Below, piece after piece: positions 58,101 to 64,000 of a stretch of DNA of 64,000 bases. Position 1 is the first letter of the stretch; each line of letters opens with the position of its first letter. Both the position numbers and the translations under genes were made by a program. Origin of the DNA: Desmodesmus armatus (lineage: Eukaryota; Chlorophyta; Chlorophyceae; Sphaeropleales; Scenedesmaceae); assembly GCA_007449985.2 (NCBI GenBank), contig VIIQ02000073.1, positions 186,001 to 250,000 of the forward strand. Reading direction: 5' to 3'. Below the pieces are notes generated by a model. That model saw only the letters and a list, made by a program, of their open reading frames with translations. It ran no database searches and was not told the DNA's origin.

Positions 58101-59064
58101 GGGAGGGTCAGTGATAGGAGGGTTGGGGGTGATGGCATTGCTGCTGGGGGTAGCAGGGGTTAAGGTGTGTGGATGAAACGGCTTCCAGGGACGCCCACTG
58201 CGGAAGGACTTCCCGCTCACTGGATACACAGAGGTGGGTGGGGGGCTGCGGGGAGGCTGAAGACGGTTAGGAGGGTTAGGAGCAATGATCGCATTGATGC
58301 TGGGGGTAGCAGGGGGTTGGGGCGTATTGATGAAAGCACAGTTGCGGCTTTCACCTGGGACACACAGAGTTGTGTGACATGTGGCGGTGGCGTGGTGGCA
58401 GCAGAAGAAGGTAGTATGCTTGGCTGGTGTTCATTGGAGCACGTGCTGGCCCCTTACATTCTGGCTGGGTATGTGCCCCACACCTTGTTTTGTTGCTAAG
58501 CAATGCTTTGGCGCACTGACCGTGCTGGAGAACGTGTAACATGATGATGTGCCCCACACCTTGCTGTGTTCATGCTGCTGCTGTGCAGGTGCGGTACGAC
58601 TACTCAAAGAAGCGTGTGGTTAGTGAGCCACTGGAGCTCACACAGGAGTTCAGGTGAGGCATGCTGGTAGTGTAAAATTGTTTCGAAATTGGTTTGGTAT
58701 GACTAATCTCATGGTGTATATCTCACGGTATGCACAAGGAACCTGCTGGGTAAACGTGTGATGATGATGATGATGAACCTCATGGTGCACCACGAAAACA
58801 AAGTGCGTGTTGGCTGGGGCAGTGTCAGCGGCTGGCAGCCAGTCAAAACACGGTCAGTCTGACACTGTCATCATCTTGCATAGGCTGGCCCTGTGCATGG
58901 CCCAGCTCAGCGGCCGTAGCATGTAGGGTCAGCAGACCCATCGTGTGAGTGAATGTGTCGAGCTGTCTCTTGGTGTTGCCGGCGGATACCAATTGCATGG
59001 TGTGGCTTCACTTGGCTGCAGGTACTTTGACTTCAACTCCCCTTGGTCAGAGCTGGACCGGTGA
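55173..59064 (+). CDS. NUO9: Mitochondrial complex I 30-kDa subunit (ND9/NDUFS3)
   Basis: A subunit of the NADH:ubiquinone oxidoreductase peripheral arm. Seven exons (55173-55324, 55501-55659, 56611-56766, 57525-57663, 57889-58083, 58589-58653, 59022-59064) keep frame and give 302 aa. The first ~100 residues are an N-terminal extension starting [20 protein letters not shown], likely a mitochondrial presequence. The core reads [60 protein letters not shown], then the family signature [40 protein letters not shown] and the conserved end [13 protein letters not shown]. Land plants keep this gene in mitochondria, whereas green algae of the Chlamydomonas group have it in the nucleus. Introns 3 and 5 contain tandem copies of the preceding exon ends. 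Confidence 0.96.
56022..56110 (+). repeat. Tandem ~33-bp repeat in NUO9 intron 2
   Basis: Three copies of GGGGGTGGAGCTAATAAATGTGTT-like units lie at about 56031-56110. Confidence 0.8.
56750..57020 (+). repeat. Exon 3 end of NUO9 in three tandem copies
   Basis: CTGCCCCTAACTCG|GTGAGCGA (true donor at 56767) recurs as CTGCCCCTCACACGGTGAGCGA near 56880 and 56995. The ~115-bp intron sequence between them repeats too (TGCTGGGTAGGGT, ATTGTTGGTGG, GTATGTATGTTGG). Confidence 0.9.
57186..57204 (+). repeat. G19 homopolymer in NUO9 intron 3
   Basis: A run of nineteen G followed by further G blocks (to about 57225). It is likely polymorphic and prone to sequencing error. Confidence 0.8.
58027..58320 (+). 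repeat. ~150-bp tandem duplication over NUO9 exon 5 end
   Basis: Positions 58030-58160 and 58178-58316 align across the exon end, donor and early intron. The copy can still encode [18 protein letters not shown] followed by GAG|GTGGGT. Confidence 0.9.
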
Positions 59065-59893
59065 ACACGACAATGTTATGAAGGCGGTTGATTGGATGGT
59101 AGAGCAGCCGCCCTTGTGTCATGGTGGCCGCACTGCATGGGTTGGCAGTCCCGTCTGGCGATCAAAGGCGGTGCAGCAAGGTTTGCAGTGTGTCATGATG
59201 CACACATAGCTTGACAAGTTGAGACAAAGGACTCCAGTAGCAGCAGGTTGTAGTATTACGTAGTGGTGAGCTGCAGTGTGTTGGGATACTGCACGCAGCT
59301 CGGGCCCCAGCTGAATGACAGGCTGGTTGGTGTTGATGATTCATCCCTCATGAGGGATGTGTGCTGCCCTGGTTTTTTTGTGTTGGTCTTGCGTAGTAGA
59401 GCAAGTTTGTGGAGTGAAGTGGCAGGCCCTGTGGGGGTGTGTTGCACATGCACCAGAGCCACAGTCAGCATGGCGATCGACAGCTTGAAAATGTGTGGTT
59501 GACCTTCTAAAAAGATGTAGAATGATGCAACAACCAATTGCTGCCTTCAGCTTCAAACCCCACTCCTGATCTGACTTGAAAGTGTACACATGTGGAGAGA
59601 CGTTTGAGTTGCAACTGTGCATAAGTGGTTCTGATTGTGCTGAGTCCCCGTTAGTATATTGTAGAGTCATTCCCCGAAAACAGTAACTTCACCGGTGCAC
59701 ACAGATCACTCCCGGCACATGTGTCTGCCCACGTAGGCATACGTTCCAGGCTACAAGCGTCTATCTCCACACCCCAACTTACACTGTAGTGATCTCACAG
59801 GGCTTGCCACCGTCTGGTTGAGCAGCAGCTGCCTTGGGTGAATCAGACAGCGGGCGTGCAGTGGGGTGGGGATAGCCCTAGACCGTCAGCAGC
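59065..59893. other. Spacer between NUO9 and V-ATPase D
   Basis: It holds the NUO9 3' UTR and the V-ATPase D promoter. Apart from the palindrome at 59342-59359 nothing was recognised. Confidence 0.5.
59342..59359. repeat. 18-bp perfect palindrome
   Basis: CATCCCTCATGAGGGATG lies in the 3' flank of NUO9. It has no loop, so a dimer-binding DNA site or a chance palindrome is more likely than an RNA hairpin. Confidence 0.5.
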
Positions 59894-61921
59894 ATGTCGG
59901 GCAGCACCAACAGGTACACGGTGCCTCCCACCGTGACCGTGCTGACGGTCATGAAGGCACGCCTGGTGGGTGCAACCAAGGGCCATGCGCTGCTCAAGAA
60001 GAAGGCAGATGCCCTGACGATGCGCTACCGCCAGCTGCTCAAGGAGATAGTGGAGGCAAAGACAGGCATGGGTGATGCCATGAAGACCTCCTTCTTCTCA
60101 CTAGCAGAGGCCAAGTAAGCAGCAGCGGTCAAGAGGGATCAAACTGCAGCTTTTGTGAGTGTTGCCCTGCCTCTTCAAGCTTGGCATATGCCTGTGAGGG
60201 ACTGGCCAAGGGGAGGGGCAGCCTGCAGCTGGTGTGGCCGCTGCCAACCTGCAGCTGAGACCGAGCTCTGCTGCTGTTATGTGTGCAGGTATGCTGGTGG
60301 TGACAGCATCAAGCACACAGTCTTTGACAACGTGGACCGTGCAACACTCAAGGTGTACTCCAGCCAGGAGAACGTGGCAGGTGTCAAGATCCCCAAGTTT
60401 GAGTCTGTCAGTGAACCTGGGGAGACCAAGATGGAGTTGACAGGTGCTTTCACAGCTTGCACAGCTGCATCTTCTGCGCCAGCCAGCAGCTGACATGCGC
60501 TTGTCCGTACATGCAGCCCCAGTCAGCAGTGTTGGTGCTTTCGGCGGTCCTGATAGTGTTGACAGCAGTGCTGTTGCTTGTTCCCCTAGGAGCAGTGGGT
60601 GTTGGCAGCAGGGTCTGGGTAGCCGCAGCCACTGTTACAGCCCCCTGCAGAGGACCTGTGCAGGAATCGCAACTTGTCCGCATGCCTTTACTCCAATCCT
60701 GAGTGTCTGCTGTCCCTCTTGCTTTGCTTGCCGTCCTGCCTGTGCCGTAGGTCTGGGCAAGGGTGGTCAGCAGATCCAGTCCTGCCGCAAGGCCTACCTG
60801 TCTGCCATCCAGCTGCTGGTGCAGCTGGCCAACCTGCAGACAGCCTTCATGACGCTCGACACGGCGCTCAAGGTCACAAACAGGCGCGTCAACGCACTGG
60901 AGAACGTGGTCAAGCCCAAGATCGAGAACACCATCTCGTACATCAAGGTCAGTAACTGCCTGGGCGGCTGGCTGGGTGGTAGGGTGGATAGCTGGCTGGC
61001 TGGTTGGCTGGTTGGCTGGTGGGTGGGTGCGTGGGGTGGCGAACAGCTGGAGGTCACTTCTGGGGGGGCAGGGGGGTCACCTGCATTGGCGTTGCATGTA
61101 TGGTGTATGGTGTGGCGGGCCCCGCTCCCCAGCCAGGCAGGGCACGGCAGGAGTTGCAGCGGTCTGCACCAGGCACCTGTGGCTTGGAGCCCAAGCCCGT
61201 CTGAGGGTGGTGTGGGTCAGTCTGTTCTGCTGGTGTGTGCAGGGCGCATGCTGGATGTTGCGGGAGCAGATGCAAACTACGACCAGTCAGGCCGATGTCC
61301 TTACTAGTTGTTGTGTCTGCTGTGTTGGCACCGTGCTGCTGCTGCTGCTGCCTGCATGTGCAGGGTGAGCTGGATGAGTTGGAGCGTGAGGAGTTCTTCA
61401 GGCTGAAGAAGGTGCAGAAGAACAAGCAGAAGGTGGCAGCAAAGGCCCTGGCAGAAAAGGAGGCAGCGCAGGTGGGACACACGCAGCAGCAGCAGCAGCA
61501 GCAGCAGGGCTTGCAGGGGGTGGGGGGAGCATGCCCACGCCGAACGATGCAGTTCACTTGCGTCGCCCCTCTGCTGGTCAGCAGCAACACTTGCACAGCA
61601 TGGTCCCTCAACCAGCTGGGTTTCTGGAGCTGCCAGCTGGGCATCAAGGGCATGAATGTGTAAGACACTAAGCTTGTGTTTAGTGCAGTTGGGATGGGAT
61701 ACCCCTTCCCGGTACATTCTCTTGTTGCGTCCATTTTCTTGTCTCTCTGTACAACGGGTGCGGCACCCACAAGGCATGCTGTACTGTCATGTGTGCTGCT
61801 GCAGGAAGCGGCCAAGTCAGGGCTGGTGGACACTGGTATCATGCCAGACGCAGCAGAGACCAACGGCATCACCTCAGCAGACTTGCTAACAGCCGGCAAA
61901 GACTCGGATCTGGTGTTCTGA
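59894..61921 (+). CDS. V-type H+-ATPase subunit D (central stalk)
   Basis: Subunit D forms the rotating central stalk of the V1 sector with subunit F. Exons 59894-60114, 60289-60443, 60751-60947, 61364-61471 and 61805-61921 keep frame and give 265 aa, the usual length. The protein begins MSGSTNRYTVPPTVTVLTVM, then ATKGHALLKKKADALTMRYR, AGGDSIKHTVFDNVDRATLK, RKAYLSAIQLLVQLANLQTA, TLDTALKVTNRRVNALENVV and ELDELEREEFFRLKKVQKNK. Long N- and C-terminal helices form the antiparallel coiled coil. The tail ADLLTAGKDSDLVF resembles the plant form. The start ATG is the first in frame and matches the family start. No anomalies were seen. Confidence 0.97.
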
Positions 61922-61972
61922 GTTGTGTGGGCTTGTGGTATATGCATCCAGTGCTGTGGCAGCAATTCCCAA

Positions 61973-61977
61973 TGTAA
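61973..61977 (+). terminator. Candidate TGTAA polyadenylation signal
   Basis: TGTAA, the usual chlorophyte poly(A) signal, lies 52 nt after the V-ATPase D stop. Confidence 0.45.
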
Positions 61978-63454
61978 CAGTTCAGACGCAAGAAGAACCT
62001 TCCATGACTTCTCGTATCACTGCCTGAGCAATGGCGTCGTCGAATCACAAACTGCGTTTACACAATATGGAGACCTGCAAGTCATCTGCTCACACAAGGC
62101 AGGGTGGTTGTGAAGCTGAGTGTTTTTGGGGCAGGGGGGCTGGGTGGCGCACCCTATGTTGCCCTCCCAGCACTCCCCAGATCCAAGCCTCCTGTGGATT
62201 TACCATCTAGGACACGGCTAGTAAAATTTACACCTGCTGCTGCAGGGGGGCGGACTCAAGAAAGCTCCGGACACCATGGTGATAAAGTCAAAGGGGCCAG
62301 ACCACCCACCTACCCGCGGGGTCCCACCGGCTCACCCCCAGGCCCGGGCCTCGCGGGGGGGGGGGGGGGGGGGGGGGTGAGGGGCGCTTGAGCCTGTTGG
62401 TTGCTTTAAAGGATTTGTGCCAGTATGAAAGGGTGTGCAATCAGTAGCAAATGACATAAGCTTTCAAATGAGCCGCATCTGGCATCAATGGGCCCTGTAA
62501 CAAGAAGCTTGGAACATCCTGTGCAAGAAAGTCAATTGGCCACCAGACACCCCCCCCTCCGTGATTCCCCTTGGATTCCCTGATAATTAGGTCAAGTTGA
62601 AGTTGTTCATGTATGTAACATATTTGGACGCATTAGACCTAAGTGTGGGATTGCTGGTCCGAGTGCCCCCCCCCCCCTGGCTGCTGTATCATAGCTGCCG
62701 TCGCCCTCTGGGTCCGCACATCCTGTCTGGATTGCACTGATATATCGGAAAATTCCCTGTTGGATATATGTCACCAGTGGCTACTGGTCAAGGCCACCTA
62801 CAAGCGCTTGACAAAGGGTGACACAGCTCCCGGAATGCTGTCGCCCTTTAGCTCCCGGACAAGCTGTCGTCACACGCTTTTATTTCTTCCGCATCAAACT
62901 TTGTGATTGAAACGACATTTCAACCAGCCATATCAAAATCTGATAATATCTCGCTCCCGAAACTCTCGACAAGCTTCGCTGTGGCAGACTCCGCTGTTTC
63001 TCAGGTGCGCATGCTCCTCTTGTGGTACGGTCTAGGCTATTGTGAGCATATAGAGTCTCCACCGGCACGGAGCTGCCAGTCGATAGCAGAGGTGGTCATG
63101 GAGCGGTGCTGCTGATTCACTGCTGATTCAACACCCGCCATCTTGCTGCCTGATAGTTTCCTGTGTAATTTAGGTCCTTGAAGCGCACGTCAAGCGCTAG
63201 TAACCAAGAAAGCACACTATTCACTGAGGTAGGCCTGTGGACCCGCTGAGATACATGTCCATATTGAGATAGTTGGTTGCCATTGGGAGTGCATCTACTG
63301 ACTGATGGTCAGGTGCAACTGATCCATCAATCGGTGTTACTACTACTACTGTTACTACTAAACTGGGTCAGGGCCATGCCTGACCGCCCTTTCTGGAGCC
63401 AAACTAGGCTCATGGGGCATAGTCCACAAGCAAGGGCCGCAGAGCAAAACAAAG

Positions 63455-63535
63455 CCACCTGGAGACCTGCACATCTGCAAAGCCTCCTGGAGACCTGCAC
63501 ATCTGCAAAGCCACCTGGAGACCTGCACATCTGTC
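63455..63535. repeat. Tandem 27/28-bp repeat, three copies
   Basis: GCCACCTGGAGACCTGCACA followed by TCTGCAAA is repeated three times with one or two changes. Confidence 0.85.
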
Positions 63536-64000
63536 ACACCTGAGCGCATGCCAGCCATTCACTGATATCACGGAGACAGGAGCAAACTAGAAGGACCTCA
63601 GCAAATGAACCTCGTCCCCAGACAACTGGAAGTTTGAAAGATCAATGTCCTGGAAGCAAATTGGGTCATGTATTCCAGCACACCGCCTACCTACTACTAG
63701 TTGTAGTAACAGTCCAGGGACCACAGGAACTACCACAGGTTACGGGCCCTTGGTGAAGGGCCGGCCTGGAAGGCGCCCCTGTGAGCCGCTGCTGTTAGGT
63801 CAAAGGACAAGGTAGGTCTGTCAGACTCTGACATCGGGCTGATGACAGACCAATAAAAACAATGGGATAGTTATCGTGGGCCGCTCTATCTACAAACAAC
63901 ACAATGCTACAAATCTGCCAGCTGATGTCGGCGCTGCATTGCTGCTGAGAGCTGCCGAAGGCTGCTGGTAGGCATGCTGCTTGTCACATGGCTGTGAAAC

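Larger units (their letters stand above)
61922..64000. other. Gene-poor right end, possible repeat or element remnant
   Basis: No frame looks coding. A G23 run lies at 62355-62377, (TAC)n-like sequence near 63337-63360 and a 28-bp tandem repeat at 63455-63535. The sequence is less CAG/TG-biased than the gene-bearing part, particularly at 62400-63250 and 63600-63950. It could be degenerate mobile DNA, but I see no terminal repeats or transposase. Confidence 0.4.

Noticed and set aside
63455..63535. CRISPR-like direct repeats
   Set aside because: Three contiguous copies without spacers in a eukaryotic genome; a plain tandem repeat.

Overview
The window is nuclear DNA of a green alga (Chlorophyta). 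Genes are intron-rich with GT-AG introns, and third positions and spacers are GC/CA/TG-rich. Proteins carry long Gln, Ala and Ser runs. The photosynthetic insertase ALB3 is present, and the complex I subunit NUO9/ND9, mitochondrially encoded in land plants, is here a spliced nuclear gene with an N-terminal presequence. The leucine-rich-repeat protein, with an F-box-like start, resembles families I associate with Sphaeropleales (Scenedesmus/Tetradesmus relatives). That lineage call is inference from memory, not a search.

Layout, left to right: 3' end of a selenocysteine lyase/cysteine desulfurase-like gene (+, 242-743); an unrecognised gene (+, 3587-5066); LRR protein (-, 6726-8594); purine nucleoside phosphorylase (-, 9779-12858); proline iminopeptidase (-, 13402-18962); HMG-box/histone-fold protein (+, 19347-21224); indole-3-glycerol-phosphate synthase (-, 22804-26110); NSUN-type RNA m5C methyltransferase (+, 26278-29500); RAD18-type RING E3 (+, 29962-32876); cytochrome P450 (-, 35829-38799); unrecognised coiled-coil protein (-, 41673-45456); TFIIB/BRF-like factor (-, 46635-48768); ALB3/Oxa1 insertase (+, 49180-53969); complex I NUO9 (+, 55173-59064); V-ATPase subunit D (+, 59894-61921). 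The last 2 kb shows no gene. The genes serve unrelated housekeeping roles (purine salvage, Trp synthesis, translation, DNA repair, organelle bioenergetics); nothing suggests an operon-like cluster. Three divergent pairs share short intergenic regions (18963-19346, 26111-26277, 48769-49179). For most multi-exon genes I checked that every exon junction keeps the reading frame.

The most unusual signal is structural. In at least six genes, stretches spanning an exon-intron junction are tandemly duplicated into the adjacent intron as diverged, partial copies that keep splice-site-like sequence. They are usually accompanied by long G runs on the coding strand. About ten independent cases occur in this 64 kb. 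Several genes also carry apparent lesions: an in-frame TAG near the end of RAD18, single-base frameshifts in the LRR and histone-fold genes, and a 29-bp duplication in the unrecognised gene. These could be true mutations, recoding, or long-read assembly indels.
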